Positions 1 through 10,784 of a DNA stretch of 64,000 nt are shown in pieces. A program made the translations under genes and the position numbers. Numbering within the stretch: the first letter of the stretch is position 1; each line of letters opens with the position of its first letter. The notes under the pieces are model-generated. The model was not told where the DNA came from and did not search any database. It was given only the letters and a program-made list of their open reading frames with translations. Origin of the DNA: Ancylostoma caninum (lineage: Eukaryota > Nematoda > Chromadorea > Rhabditida > Ancylostomatidae); contig JBAJFG010000232.1 of the NCBI GenBank assembly GCA_037903475.1, positions 62,001 to 126,000 of the forward strand, read 5' to 3'.

Positions 1-769
1 CACGGAAGACTTCGCGGATTTTTCGCGAGTTTCTCTCTATTTCACTATTGAGCATGAGTTCGAGGACACTGAAGAGATCCCAATTCCCCCACACCTACAG
101 CAGCTCCCTTCCATACCAGCATTGACTCAGTTACTGACAGTGACGTGAAAGGTGACGTTGTTCAGATAGTACAGTTAAATTATTGTGAGCCATCGTCCAA
201 TAGCGGTCATTAGTCTGAGAAAGGGTTGACGTGACGCATGTATTGGCGCAAATCTCGTCATTATTGCTGGCGTACTTGAGTAGAGCTGTAACTATATGAG
301 TAGACTACTATCATTCTCCACCCCTTTAGTCACAAAAATTCACAGTTGAGAACTCAGTGCACTTTGGTGGCTTGAATTCTTTTGATTAAAATATCAGTCG
401 AGATATCTAGAAATTACGGGATTTTATTGCTCAATTAAAATAAATATTCCATACATTGCCATGTTGAAAAGTGAATCAGGAAAATGCATAAGTGGGAAGA
501 CGCATGGTGTTCTGTAGTAATAGGGTGGCAAGAAAGTCTTTTGACGTTTGAGACTTTTTTCTGTTTTATTTTATTTCTCAGCACACAATAAATATTAATA
601 ATAGAATCTACTCAACAATATAATCAACATAGCTAGCCACTGCAGTGTCTCACCTAATGGGCAGGTCAGCGGTCCCCTTCTTCTAGAATTGGAGAAGCTG
701 GGAGTCAAAGATATCGCTGCCCTTTCAACATCTTCAATTTTGGTGAATTTTTCCTTAGATAGGAATGCC
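1..769. other. non-coding, nothing recognised
   Basis: AT-rich sequence with only short chance ORFs. I see no splice-bounded exon, RNA gene or repeat family member before the TTAA-flanked element that starts at 774. Confidence 0.4.
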
Positions 770-773
770 TTAA

Positions 774-1184
774 AGGCAGTGTATCACCTCGTCTTCGTGT
801 CTGAGCTTTTACCTGATGAACACGACACGCTGAATCCAACGGTGTACCTAAAATGTTACAAAAAGTTCCTTAAATCCTACTTTTAAACGTTTTTTCGGGA
901 CGGGATTTGTAACAGTTTGTTGAGCCGAGTGAACGCGTGAAGCCGCTGATCACATCGATCGGACACGTCTAGACGTGTTGTCCAACGCTGCAGACGTGGC
1001 GGGCAGCCAGCACATTCACGGACCGCTCCGCCCAGGTGGTCCGTGAACTGCACTTTCGGACCCTCCGAAAACGGGGTTTTCGTCATTTTTATGAGCTCTG
1101 ACGTACATCTTTGGAATTAGCATGATGAGGAGGTCTGGAGCCTGCTGGTATTTTCTGCTCACGAAACGAGGTGACACACTGCCT
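774..1184. mobile_element. TTAA-flanked short inverted-repeat element (piggyBac-type MITE), copy 1
   Basis: The element starts AGGCAGTGTATCACCTCGT, and the reverse complement of its right end reads AGGCAGTGTGTCACCTCGT, one mismatch in 19. Both ends are flanked by TTAA (770-773 and 1185-1188). TTAA target duplication is the hallmark of piggyBac-superfamily transposition, so I infer a non-autonomous piggyBac-type element. It carries no transposase; the 65-residue and 67-residue ORFs overlapping it look like chance frames. A second TTAA element with a related AGGCA terminus lies at 63590-63891. Confidence 0.7.
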
Positions 1185-1188
1185 TTAA

Positions 1189-1645
1189 AGGAGCGAAATA
1201 AGTGGTGGTCAGCAGAGGCAATGCCAGAAGAATAGGGTGGGTGAGGAAACGTGTACCATCCAGCTCCTCCAATTTTTCACAGGTCTCTTCAGCTATATGG
1301 GGGTCTAGTGCCATCGTATACATGGAACAGAGTCGCCGATTTGCGTAAATGTCATCAGTGACTGTGTGTGCTTGCGTGACCAGTTCGTAATACAGTGTAC
1401 CTCGCGAAGCCCAGAAGTAGCAAAGCAGACACTTGCTTGGGTGAGGGTGCGATTTGGCTGGTCTTTTCCTTGTGGGACCCACATAGCACAATGTGTATTA
1501 GAATCGTAGATCTTACGCACTAGTACGAATTGCGCCTTATCTTTTATTTTAACGATGTATGGTTTCTGTACAAATTTCATCCAACTCTTTGTTTTTGCAC
1601 AGAATCATCAAGTCATCCTCATTGTCCTTGAAAATTTTCCATTCA
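1189..1645. other. non-coding, nothing recognised
   Basis: Overlapping minus-strand ORFs of 110 and 91 codons lie here in different frames. They have no family signature and no convincing splice borders, so I do not call a gene. Confidence 0.3.
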
Positions 1646-1979
1646 GGGAAATTTATACTAGTTGCGTGCGTAAGTCGCGCGTCAGGCGTGCACATCCATT
1701 TGCGAAGGATTTCCCATGAAGACCGGTCAACGCGGCATACACATTCTCAATGAAGAGAACGCGCACCCGCAGCGATGCCGCAAAGGCGTGCGTCCGGGCT
1801 GCGCCTGCGATGCGACTCTCCCAATATTTCATCATACGGACGTACGCGCGTCAATCGCACGTATGTTCAGCGTTGAACCCGCAAATGCATGTGTCTCACC
1901 TGCGTCAGAGCTGCGACTGGACCTACCCTCCATAGTATAGACACACGCACGTCAGTCGCACGCATCTAGCACAAGCCCT
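1646..1979 (+). repeat. Palindromic element family F, copy 1
   Basis: It begins with the family end AAATTTATACTAGTTGCGTG, carries the internal marker CATGAAGACCGGTC at about 1715-1728, and ends in CGTCAGTCGCACGCATCTAG-like sequence. The same order of blocks, on the opposite strand, makes up 11205-11440, and a broken copy lies at 7997-8505. The right part of this copy seems to contain a partial duplication of the terminal block (about 1840-1880 and 1925-1979). No coding capacity is visible. Confidence 0.6.
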
Positions 1980-2240
1980 ACATATTTACTGCTAGGTACA
2001 AATAAGTGGATAATACATACAATACAAATCCGGCATATCACTCTATGATTATGTTCCACTGAAACCATGCAAAACCCGTTCAAAATGGCCGAATCGATCC
2101 CTTTAGATTCCGAATTTTGAGTGGAACTCGCCCCATTTCGGCTTATGTGCCAAACAAGCAGTTGCTTATTCACCGTCGTTTGTTATTGTGGTGTGTTCGT
2201 TGTGAAAAGCTGTGCTGCTGTGCAGTAAACAAAAAGCAAC

Positions 2241-2272
2241 AAGTAGCAATCAGCGTTTGCTGATCGCTACTT
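2241..2272. repeat. short hairpin
   Basis: AAGTAGCAATCAGC and GCTGATCGCTACTT form a 14-bp stem with one mismatch around a GTTT loop. Role unknown; it may be the core of a decayed palindromic element. Confidence 0.5.
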
Positions 2273-2485
2273 GCCAAAGAAAACAAATAGCTGCGACAAT
2301 GTGCAGATAATACAGTATAGCGGATGAACCGTAGTGTTTGGTCAAGCAGTGGGAAAACAGAAAATAGACTGTCTATTCATGTAAGCGAACAAAACAGAAC
2401 AAATCAAACAACAATCCGTGATTCTTGAGACATTCCTGAACAACTGCAGCTGGGCAAGACTGGCGATTGGCTAGTGATAGTAGGC

Positions 2486-2542
2486 TGCACTGGAGGATAG
2501 CACGCTCCACTGTTAGTAGCTTGACCCAAAGCAACACCGATG
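2486..2542 (-). repeat. 57-bp duplicated, coding-like segment, copy 1
   Basis: This segment aligns without gaps to 2810-2866, with about 42 of 57 bases the same by eye. On the minus strand both copies read SV..WV......RAI.QC, so the similarity is also seen at protein level. They could be duplicated remnants of an exon on the minus strand. No splice sites support a live gene. Confidence 0.45.
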
Positions 2543-2809
2543 GAACATGATAGGCTGGCCACTGAACCGGGACGAGATCACACGAAATTGCAAGAATATG
2601 TTGTACATATGACAAAACCATCATTCACCTCTGCATACGCATACATACTTGATCATCGTCGGACAACTATCACTCGTGATGCACCCATGACTTTTTTCTG
2701 GTAACTGAGTTAGCATAACAGCGAATTTAATTGAAGAGAGCTTTCATACGCTCTAGCTCTAAGTAGATGCCGGAAAAAGGTCGAAATCTACTTTCAGTTT
2801 TCAATTCTA

Positions 2810-2866
2810 TGCACTGAAAGATAGCACGCCCCATTGCAGAAAATCTGACCCAACGCGACACCGAAG
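2810..2866 (-). repeat. 57-bp duplicated, coding-like segment, copy 2
   Basis: This is the partner of 2486-2542, in the same orientation about 324 bp away. The block GATAGCACGC is identical in both. It sits inside a 77-codon minus-strand frame that has no recognised domain. Confidence 0.45.
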
Positions 2867-3169
2867 CTCTAGTGGGTACTCGCGCGGTCGAAGCATCTTC
2901 CATGATTCATTGTGCGTTGATTTCAAAGTATTCAAGCATAAACAACGCTTGAGTAAGCATCTTCTCTGCGTAAAGATAAAGGACCACTTTTTTTGTGCTG
3001 TCGAAAATTCCAGAATCACATCACTTATGAGAACCTTCACGCTCTAGTGTCAGCAGCTAGTGAATATTTGTTCAAGGAGAATTAATTTTATGTCTGTGAA
3101 GTCAATCTCAGTGAAAACTCACGCTTTATGCATTTTTTTTTGATATCACATCGTATACTATTATACGTA

Positions 3170-3438
3170 TAGTGAGCGTCGCTGGTGGTGGTCCATCCGC
3201 GGCCTCGAGAAGGACGCTGCGCAACCGCGCCGCGCGCGCCGGAATCAATATCGTCTGCCGCTGAAATGCTAGTTCTACGTGCTTCTTTTCCAGAGTTGTT
3301 GATCTTTCCCGTATCGGGTGGAAAAGCCGCTAGAAATAGTATAACGGTAGCAGGCGACATCAATTCCGGCGCGCGCGGCGCGGTTGCGGTACCTGCATGT
3401 TGAGACCGCGGCATGGCCACTGCCATCGATGCTCACTG
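3170..3438. mobile_element. TA-flanked palindromic MITE, family B copy 1
   Basis: Its long imperfect inverted ends start TAGTGAGCGTCG on the left and, reverse complemented, CAGTGAGCATCG on the right. Both lie next to TA (3168-3169, 3439-3440). Inner arms carry CCGCGGCCTCGAG-type and GCGCCGCGCGCG-type GC-rich blocks. The two ORFs on opposite strands here are by-products of the palindrome. Size and layout match 36890-37157 and the interrupted copy at 5513-6010. TA duplication suggests mobilisation by a Tc1/mariner-type transposase. Confidence 0.75.
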
Positions 3439-3440
3439 TA

Positions 3441-4130
3441 GTTTTATTCAATTACGCTCACATAATTCTACAAGAGTGTGCTTTTTTGCGTAAAATGTTA
3501 AGAACCTGTAATTTCTACTTCATTGATAATATTCACAAAAATTTGTACCTTATGAAAATTTTGGAGCGAAGCTACAGAATTCGTGGTATATCACAAAATT
3601 TTTCCACACGTCATGCTCGCTACCAATCCGTGCAAATGGGGGACGCTGAACTATTGCGACCGCTTGCACAGCCAATGCTCCAGTCATCACGATTACGCAC
3701 CTCCCTAGCCAGCAATTATTGCGATGACTGCAGATTGTTTACATCCGCATGTTTATTTCCTACTAGTTCGTAAACAATACATTGCTACAGAGAAAATACA
3801 GTAATTGTAGTGTTGGAGGGGATATGTGTGGATACAAACATGGTGACTATTACGAGAATTGTAGTATTTATTCTAGAATTCTAATAAGCGTGTGGTGATT
3901 GTTATGTATCTATCGTATATGTACTTTAAATTTTCAAAGCAGTTCTGCTCGGATTCGATCGGATTCCTAAGATAAGGTCTAAGAAAAGATGAAGAATAAT
4001 TTTTGAAAAGCCACAACAACTCTTCCAGAGTGAATTCAGGCCCATCTAAAATCAACGGTTAGTGCTATGTACAACATATATGTATTTATAACACACTTAT
4101 TGCCTTGAGACCTTCACTCCGTTTCATTTT
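3441..4130. other. non-coding, nothing recognised
   Basis: It holds a 129-codon plus-strand ORF that begins inside the family B element and has no recognisable domain, so I treat it as chance. Confidence 0.3.
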
Positions 4131-4260
4131 GGGTATGGAGCATTATGCCTGGAATGGGCGGAGCGAACTAGCCCTGCGATTGGCAAATTTTGTGATCCGA
4201 CCAATCGTAGAGCTTGGCTGCACCAACCCCCCCCCCTTCCAGGTATAACACGCCACACTC
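4131..4260. mobile_element. CCAAT-containing palindromic element, family C copy 1
   Basis: The ends GGGTATGGAGCATTATGCC and (reverse complement of the right end) GAGTGTGGCGTGTTATACC match the family consensus GGGTGTGGAGCGTTGTACC. Internal arms carry TGCGATTGG and CCAATCGTAGAGC. A nine-C run lies in the right arm. Other copies are at 10785-10905, 58400-58495 and 60750-60872. Confidence 0.65.
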
Positions 4261-5512
4261 TTTCATTTTCATCCTTATAATTTATAGCATTTTTCATTAT
4301 TTTCTAAATGTTCCACTTACAATTACTTCAGGTATTGATGAATTTTCACTACTTCCAGATCCCAGAGCAAAGAGCAGACTTCGTGAAGATCCTCAAAATT
4401 CTCTCGCCGAAAGAGGAGCCGCCTTCAAAACCTCCGGAACCTTTCGTTTAAACCAGTTCAGCACCCAGCTGTCAGAATTATTTAACATATCAACAAGAAA
4501 CTCATTATGTACATGCATGTAACAAAATTACCAGTAGACCACTGAAGAGACTTGTAATTTTTTTGTCAGAAAATTATTCGATATCAAATTTTTTTCAACC
4601 AAAAGTCATTATTCATAGTTTTTACCACAATTTCTGCGTCAAGACAATCGACACAATTTCATGGCTATACTGTTGAATTGATGTGAAATCTCGAATCAAC
4701 ATTAGACGTCTCTGCAAGGAGAAAACCCGAATAGCTGACGGTTTTGCAGTTTTTCGCCATTGACGCAGGTCGAGCTTAGTATAATCGCAGGTTATCCTAC
4801 CTCATTCGTCTCCGCTTTTGACGAAAAATCCCCCGTAAGAAGCTTGTTTGCACGCGTTGTACCCTTCTGCGATGAATTCCATTCATCAAACAACAAATGA
4901 GTTCAGAAGTACTCGGAATCATTCACCAAAGATCAGAGATAAACGCCGTAGCACCGGCTCCCCTCATTATCTTGCGAGTTCCTCATTATTATCTCATGCA
5001 TATGCATGTATGCGCTAGTGAGCTATGAGCAATGACTAGAGGTTAAAGCGCTGATTAGACATAGTTTCTGTACAAGTGAGCTCTGAAACAAACGCTGGAG
5101 CTTTTTAGTGGATGTGGGGAGTTTGGTGAGATCAGAAGCGAATCAGCTGATTAATCCGAGTGTGTTTTCTTCTTGGGATTACGCACGTATCCTTATGCAT
5201 TTCATGCACACCTTTTTAACGGAATAAGCATGCTTAACTGAATCCGAGTACTTACGTAGGAACCTGCAAAGAAGGGATAAAGAGATCAAATCTTCATAAG
5301 GCCACAAGCTCTGCAGAACGCTCTAATGCTTATGCAATATTTGCGTTACTCGATAAAAACCAGAAAAAAACTCTATACATGTCCAACAGGTTCAGCTATG
5401 CTTAGAAAACACTTCTTTCAACTTTGAAAAGGAAAATTTTAATTTGTTTTCTTCTGAAATCCTCTGCTGTGCAACTGTAATTAGTACTATTGTCACCAAG
5501 CCAAGTATTGTA
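4261..5512. other. non-coding, nothing recognised
   Basis: Only short ORFs are present. I see no exon with good borders, no RNA gene and no member of the repeat families found elsewhere. Confidence 0.35.
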
Positions 5513-6010
5513 CACTGATCATCGATGACAGTGGCCTTTCCGCGGTCTCGGGAAGGACGTCGCGCACCCGCGCCGCGTGCGCCGTAATTGATGGCGTCTG
5601 CTGCAGTTATGCTATTTCTAGCAGCTTTTCTACCCCATTTTGGGGATTTTCGATAAAATCGGGAAGAAAAGTGGGCATGCCGCTGGGTCTCCGGGCTGTG
5701 AGCAACCCATTAACTGGTTTTATGTTATGTTTTCAGTCCATATCTCTATATACAGAGTTCTTTCAAAGTGTCTGCTGCAGAAAAAATGTTTATGCTTTTC
5801 GTCAGATAGATGATTTTCTTGTTTCAACTAGTTTCCAGTTGTGTGGTTCTTTATCAAGTATGAGTTATGGTGCACCTTGGGTTGCAGTGAAAATAAAATA
5901 AAATAAAATAGCGTACCGATGGGAGACGACATCGATTCCGGTGCATGCGACGCGGTTGCGCGGCGTTCTCCTTGAGACCGCGGAAAGGCCACAGCAATCG
6001 ACGCTTACTG
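5513..6010. mobile_element. TA-flanked MITE, family B copy 2, interrupted
   Basis: The left end CACTGATCATCGATG follows TA (5511-5512). The right end is CAATCGACGCTTACTG, where the expected TA reads CA. The inner GC-rich arms (GGCCTTTCCGCGGTCTCG on the left, its complement near 5980) match the other copies. The two halves are separated by a 240-bp insertion, so this copy is almost twice the family length. Confidence 0.65.
5671..5910 (+). mobile_element. insertion with AAAAT-repeat tail inside family B copy
   Basis: Sequence absent from the two other family B copies starts near 5671 and ends in four AAAAT-type units at 5889-5910. A simple A-rich repeat tail is typical of retroposed elements (SINE-like, or the 3' end of a non-LTR element), so I infer retroposition. 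I could not find a clear target duplication or a tRNA-type promoter, and the 76-codon ORF inside has no known domain. Confidence 0.4.
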
Positions 6011-6385
6011 CATGTACTCTTCACTTATCTCTTCGGCATTTCAGATGATCCGACGCGTGGACGAATCGACGCACGCTTAGGCCAAGAAATTGCCCCATTC
6101 CTCCGAGTACATATCGCATGTACTTAAGTGTCAATAAATAATTCCATTCTGTCTCGAAGAACAATGTCACTGGCGATTCTTTGGTCTTCGGCCATTGATC
6201 TTTTGTCTCACGAGCCCAGCTAATCCCTCCACAAAGGCATACATAAATTGTTATGCAAAGTAAGAATTGCCTCGTCAACGAAGCAATAAGCTTCAGTAAT
6301 TCTGGAGCAATGGAAGCAGTAGCGCAGCCCTTTCCATGGAGTAGAAAAATGAGAAGTCACTAAGAAGATTCATCGTATGTATGTA

Positions 6386-6779
6386 TAGTCCGCTAACTCA
6401 GTTAGTGCCTATGGGGGGACTTTGTCCGCAATTACGACCTCAGCGCCATCTGCCAGCCGATCGGATGGTTCGGTCAATTTTTTCGACCTTCTTCGATAAG
6501 TTTCAATGAAAACCTTTTTTAATTTTCCGTTCGTACCATTAAAATTTAAAAAAAAAACAATAATTATCAAGATAAACAATTCTATCTCACAGGAGTTAAA
6601 CTCATATCACGTTAAGTTAAACTAAAGAAGAAATCTTAATAATTAAATCTTGGTGTGATATTTCATTCTGATATTTCGCTACTGTCTCAAATCGAACCAG
6701 CCGATCAGCCGGCTGATGCCACTGCGGTCGCAGTTGCAGACAAAGTCTCCCCATAGGCACTCCTTGAGCTAACGGCCTA
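6386..6779. mobile_element. TA-flanked MITE, family D copy 1
   Basis: The left end TAGTCCGCTAACTCAG and the right end (reverse complement TAGGCCGTTAGCTCAAGG) are each flanked by TA (6384-6385, 6780-6781). Inner arms hold GACTTTGTCCGCAATTACGACC and its near complement GGTCGCAGTTGCAGACAAAGTC. Further inner arms (GATCGGATGGTTC against GAACCAGCCGATC) make the whole element nearly palindromic. Non-coding. Confidence 0.7.
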
Positions 6780-6781
6780 TA

Positions 6782-7996
6782 CGAGGAGCTGGCAACAATA
6801 TGTGTACCTACGCTTTACAATATAACTAATTACGGCATGAACATTGTTTCATCTGTACATTTATGTTTCAAAAATATGTACATTCGAGGTGGTCCAGCCT
6901 TCTTTTTCAGATAATGATTTTTTTAGGTTTATTAGGTATTTTTTGTAACCTAGCTAGTCTTTTGAAGAAATAAATTTTAATGAGCAGAGTTTTTGGTCAT
7001 CGCCATTTGTTTCCTTGCCCTTTCGAGCCCTGCACTGCTCTGTTGAGGAAAAGTACGGCTACAGGATCCTTCGAGATCACAACACCTTGATAGAGCGAGA
7101 ACTTGTCTCCGTTATCATGCATACATACCTCGAGGCTGGTCTGCTGATCCTGGGCAGCTCGCTAGGGAACAGTTTTCGCGCACTATACCTCGAAATTTCC
7201 CATTTTTGCAGATTTCCCCTTGACTCTACTGAAGCAGAGGCTTCCCCGAGATAAAAGTATAAACCAATCAACTTCCATACTTCCATTTGCACGTTTTGCA
7301 TTTGCAGACGACATGAAATCCATCTATCATGAAAAGAGTGCAAAAGAGCACATATATTTGCGCAAAATGTCCTAAAAGGTCAACGTTAACTGTCGTGAGC
7401 CTAGTTGAAAAGAGAAATTGCCTCACCACCTGCAAAAAACGCAAAACTGCACAAAAACCCGCGTTGTGCAAACATGCGTCTCTTCGAAGTGAGTGATTGT
7501 GTTGCTTTATTCAAACCGTCCAGGAAGTTGAAATGTCACTGGCCTTACAACTTCGTATACCTGCGATCTGTGATTACTCTGATTGTTGGATCAATCAATA
7601 TTCAAAGAGATATCGATTGATACGCACAGCTTGAGCCTATTTTATCCCGCAAATGCTATATCTTGCTATAATATTTGAAAGGCACGCGACTGAGAGGTGG
7701 TGAAGCTTCTGCCAGTTTACTTAAAATTCGCCAATGTCCAGCTCAATACTGAAGCCTGAAATAATCCAACATTTAAACTCGGATTGGTATCCTGAACACG
7801 TTGATGCAATGATTTTTATATCCAACTCGGAAATGATTGGTTCGTGGCCAATAATAGAGTTCGGCCGTACCCCTACGCCAGATATACCCTCTATACATCT
7901 GAAATCCTAGGTTCGAAGGAGACCACTAGGTTCAGCGGATCGTTGGCCTCTCTCAACGAAAAAATGGCTTGACTTATCAATAGAGTTCTGTCAATA
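6782..7996. other. non-coding, nothing recognised
   Basis: Several 65-88 codon ORFs occur on both strands but none has a family signature. The overlapping minus-strand ORFs at 7077-7471 change frame and lack clear splice sites. Confidence 0.3.
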
Positions 7997-8505
7997 GTGC
8001 AATTCATATGTACAGGATGTGTGCGACAGGCGCGCGACAGACGCATGCGTCTATCTGGTGAAGAATTCCCATGAAGACCGGTCACCGCTACATGCACCTC
8101 TTACGGATCTTCTCGATATTTTCCGGATACTTTGAGTTTTTGGACGTCCTGTCCTTCTCAGGTCCTTGATGCTGCCTGTCTTCTTGTAACGGTTCAGTGT
8201 GTACTTCACCTTTGACAGAGGGAGCTTCAGAACTTTGCCGATTCGTGAGGTGGAACATTTCTTCTTATGCAGCCGTACGATTGAAGCTCGTTCAATGTCG
8301 GAAAACATGCCTATGTAGCAATTCTTAAGTGGAGTTTCGTTGAGAAAGCGTAGAAAACAATCCACTGGTTATTTCAGAAATGAAATTAAAATGAACCATT
8401 CTCGAACTCTTCTCGCATTCTTCAATACCGGCCAAAAACTTTTGGATCACCCTATACATCCTCAATGAAGAAACCGCACTGCCACTGCGAGACCGGCCAC
8501 TATTC
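7997..8505 (+). repeat. Palindromic element family F, copy 3, split by a Tc1-like insertion
   Basis: The left half (7997-8090) carries GCGACAGGCGCGCGACAGAC and the family marker CATGAAGACCGGTC. The right half (8457-8505) resumes with CATCCTCAATGAAGAAACCG, which is where copy 1 continues at its TACACATTCTCAATGAAG. The TA at the junction is present on both sides of the insert, which makes this a nested insertion that dates the Tc1-like element as younger than this family F copy. Confidence 0.65.
8091..8454 (-). pseudogene. Tc1-like transposase fragment (N-terminal DNA-binding part)
   Basis: On the minus strand the inverted-repeat end TAGGGTGATCCAAAAGTTTT lies at 8454-8435, next to TA. About 125 bp on, a frame starts MFSDIERASIVRLHKKKCS at 8308 and runs some 72 residues. 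It contains the helix-turn-helix of Tc1-type transposases (ERASIVRL, then SRIGKVLKLPLSKVKYTLNR) and the GRP box RRTGRPK. The rest of the transposase, including the catalytic DDE part, and the other inverted repeat are missing, so the copy is inactive. It sits between two TAs inside a family F element. Confidence 0.75.
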
Positions 8506-8507
8506 AT

Positions 8508-8549
8508 GTATTTATTAATTTATTTATTTATTTATTCATTCATTTATTT
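8508..8549. repeat. ATTT microsatellite
   Basis: Short-period TTTA repeat, slightly degenerate (TTCA units near the end), directly after the split family F element. Confidence 0.8.
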
Positions 8550-9127
8550 CTACCAAGAAGGGTGCGCCAACATAGCACCTTGAGCATGGAAACAAGTAGA
8601 GCTTTAGAGGTTATCCGAGAATAAGATAGTATTCAGATGGACCATTAGCTAGTTGGATTCCTTATTCAATTACACATTTACTATTATGATCATTTTTTAA
8701 TTTCTCTTGTTTTTTTAGTTATATGTCGGAGAATGTGTGGTGATTGGTGCAAAAGCAATTAAAAAGTGGGAACCAGGGATGAGAGGAATTCAGGTTTCCG
8801 GAAGTCGGAAGTTCCTGAATTCTTGCCTCATGCGAGCTTCTGACTTCTAGATTTCTGGACGATTGGCAGTCTTTGGGTCACACCAACTCAGACGTGCTAT
8901 ATTCGTCGCTCCAAATTTCGCCAGATTTCGAACTTCTCCCAACGTCCGACTTCCGACTTTCTTTCTCATGCAGTACTTCCGCTCATCCCGGGTGGGAACC
9001 TGAAATTGTCACTCGAAATAGTCTTAAGAACTCGATATTTCTTCAGAATAAAACTTACAAGGAGTCAATGGTTGCTCAACTCTCAGTAGTTTGACATGTA
9101 CTACTGATTCCCAGGGGAATGTAGTCT
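8550..9127. other. non-coding, nothing recognised
   Basis: The only ORF of note (73 codons, plus strand, 8873-9094) has no known domain. Confidence 0.3.
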
Positions 9128-9377
9128 TCACGTTTTTGATGTGATCACGCTTTCCCCACGACATTTAAATGAAACTGAAGTTGTTTGCAAAGAAGTAAGC
9201 AACAAATCTGCTTTATTCGCTGTTGTTTTTTCATCAGCACGTGGCATGAATATTAATATTGAAGCTCTCAACACTTCTACAGCTACAAACCTCTTTACAA
9301 AAAAGATTCCCCTCCAGTTTTTCGAAGAAATGCTGAGAATGAAGGACCAATTCGCACACTACTCACAAGGATAGTCT
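9128..9377 (+). pseudogene. coding-like segment, plus-strand arm of an inverted duplication
   Basis: The frame FDVITLSPRHLNETEVV... ends FFEEMLRMKDQFAHYSQG and a stop at 9372-9374. It is clearly related to 10010-10255 on the other strand, both as DNA and protein (FDVITLSP, TDIE/INIE, ATNxFxKK, Q.FEEML). A strong internal donor (GTAAGC near 9196) and acceptor (TTTTTTCATCAG near 9238) are present, but the 43-bp interval does not keep frame. I do not recognise the family. I treat it as a decayed duplicate exon. Confidence 0.4.
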
Positions 9378-9392
9378 AGTAGTGAAGAGTGT

Positions 9393-9783
9393 TCATGCAT
9401 GTACAATAGAATTTTCATTATCTGCGTCGGTGAACAAGCAAATCCACTTGCCTAGGATGACACGGACAAGGTTTCTGAAGGAAAGAAAAAACAGTTTTTC
9501 TTGAATAAACTTCGAGCGGAATTGGTAATCATACAGCTTTCTTAGTAGTTGGCTCAGACGCAAAGAAACAAGCTTCTTCTCAGTGCCCCTTCCCTCGTTA
9601 GCTTCAATTTTTAGTTGTAGGAGTTCTAACATAAGCGAAAAAAGTATAAATCAGGTATACTGCTAGTTGTTTACTTGTCTCCAGAGTTAATTCTCCATCC
9701 TGGTCCATGGGAAGAAATTTGCGTGTTCCTGACAGCTCAAAAAGAAGCGCCACTTGCATCACTGACGTTTTCAGGGAGTTCAT
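9393..9783 (-). CDS. two-exon frame, unidentified protein (113 aa if complete)
   Basis: Exon 1 (9783-9675) reads from MNSLKTSV through LPMDQDGELTLET. Intron 9674-9626 starts GTAAAC and ends TTATGTTAG (49 bp). Exon 2 (9625-9393) continues LLQLKIEANEGRGTEKKL to a stop. The exons leave one base and take two, so the phase fits and the join is exactly 114 codons with stop. Exon 2 contains a further good acceptor (TTTCTTTCCTTCAG near 9470), so its real structure may be longer. No family was recognised. It lies between the arms of the inverted duplication at 9128-9377 and 10010-10255 and may belong to the same old gene as the minus-strand arm. Confidence 0.4.
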
Positions 9784-10009
9784 TCTAAATGAACGGCATC
9801 ATATTTGAAAACATGAAGCGACGTAGGCACAATGTACATCATGTGCTTATTCTTTAGAATAAGTCTATCAAAATTACCAGGAATTATTTCAAAGAAAGAA
9901 AAATCAGGAACAAATCCGTCAATTCCACTCGATTTAATGGTCGGTGTGAACTGATGTCACCTATGAACAGCCAAATTTTCTTTTCTTTTTTTTTTGTTGA
10001 AAAAAGAAA

Positions 10010-10255
10010 AATGAAGGGAGAATATTCTCCTCAATTAATTTCACCATCAACATTTCTTCAAAAGATTGAAGCGTGGGCTTTTTTGCAAAGAAATTTGTAG
10101 CATCAAGAGAATTGTAGGTTTCAATATCAGTGTTCATATCACATGCGCATAAGAAAAACAATAGCGAAAAAGAAGATTTGTCGCCTACTTATTTGCCAAC
10201 AACTTCAATGTGATTTGAATGTAGTGGGGAAAGCGTGATCACGTCAAAAACTTGG
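10010..10255 (-). pseudogene. coding-like segment, minus-strand arm of an inverted duplication
   Basis: It reads FDVITLSPLHSNHIEVVGK, then a stop, then continues DMNTDIETYNSLDATNFFAKK and FEEMLMVKLIEEN. The stop and the lost acceptor (TTATGCG where the other copy has TCATCAG) argue that this copy is broken. It is upstream of, and on the same strand as, the two-exon frame at 9393-9783, so both may be remains of one gene. Confidence 0.4.
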
Positions 10256-10601
10256 TGATTAGATGTTCTTGAGAATCAAAAGTACAGTCCAAACTAGTAA
10301 TATTTGAACGAGTACTTACGTACTTTTTGTATGTCTAATCATAAAAAAATTACTAGTTCTTCGGATTTTCACGTTTCGCTAATTATGTACGTACGCCCTT
10401 TCGGATCAAACCACATAACTTCTTCAGTACCTAATGAGAAAAAGGAGGATAATTAATGAATGGTTCTAGTAACAAACATGCACATAGTTGAGCAAAAAAT
10501 CTTATTGGTCAGTGATCCACCTGGATAATAACACTTTTCGGGTAATCTCTAACAACGTATTTTTCACTCAACACAGAAGATTAGGTAATTTCATATCAAT
10601 G

Positions 10602-10733
10602 GGCATCATTACCCATGGGTAGCAGGTGGGTATAGAAAACGTAATATATGGGTGAAGACGCTGATGAGTTTAATGAAGTTGAATCTGGGTACGTTGACAC
10701 GGGTAACACCTGGGTAATCATGGGTAATCTCAC
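10602..10733. repeat. GGGTAA/TTACCC palindromic repeat, family E copy 1
   Basis: Several TTACCCATGGGTA and GGGTAATC blocks lie in both orientations over about 130 bp, ending TGGGTAATCATGGGTAATCT. The same blocks recur at 20.4, 21.3-21.6, 59.4 and 61.9 kb. Confidence 0.5.
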
Positions 10734-10784
10734 TACGATATGTGTGGAAGTCACAGAACTCTATGGAGATGTAGAAGGTTAAAA

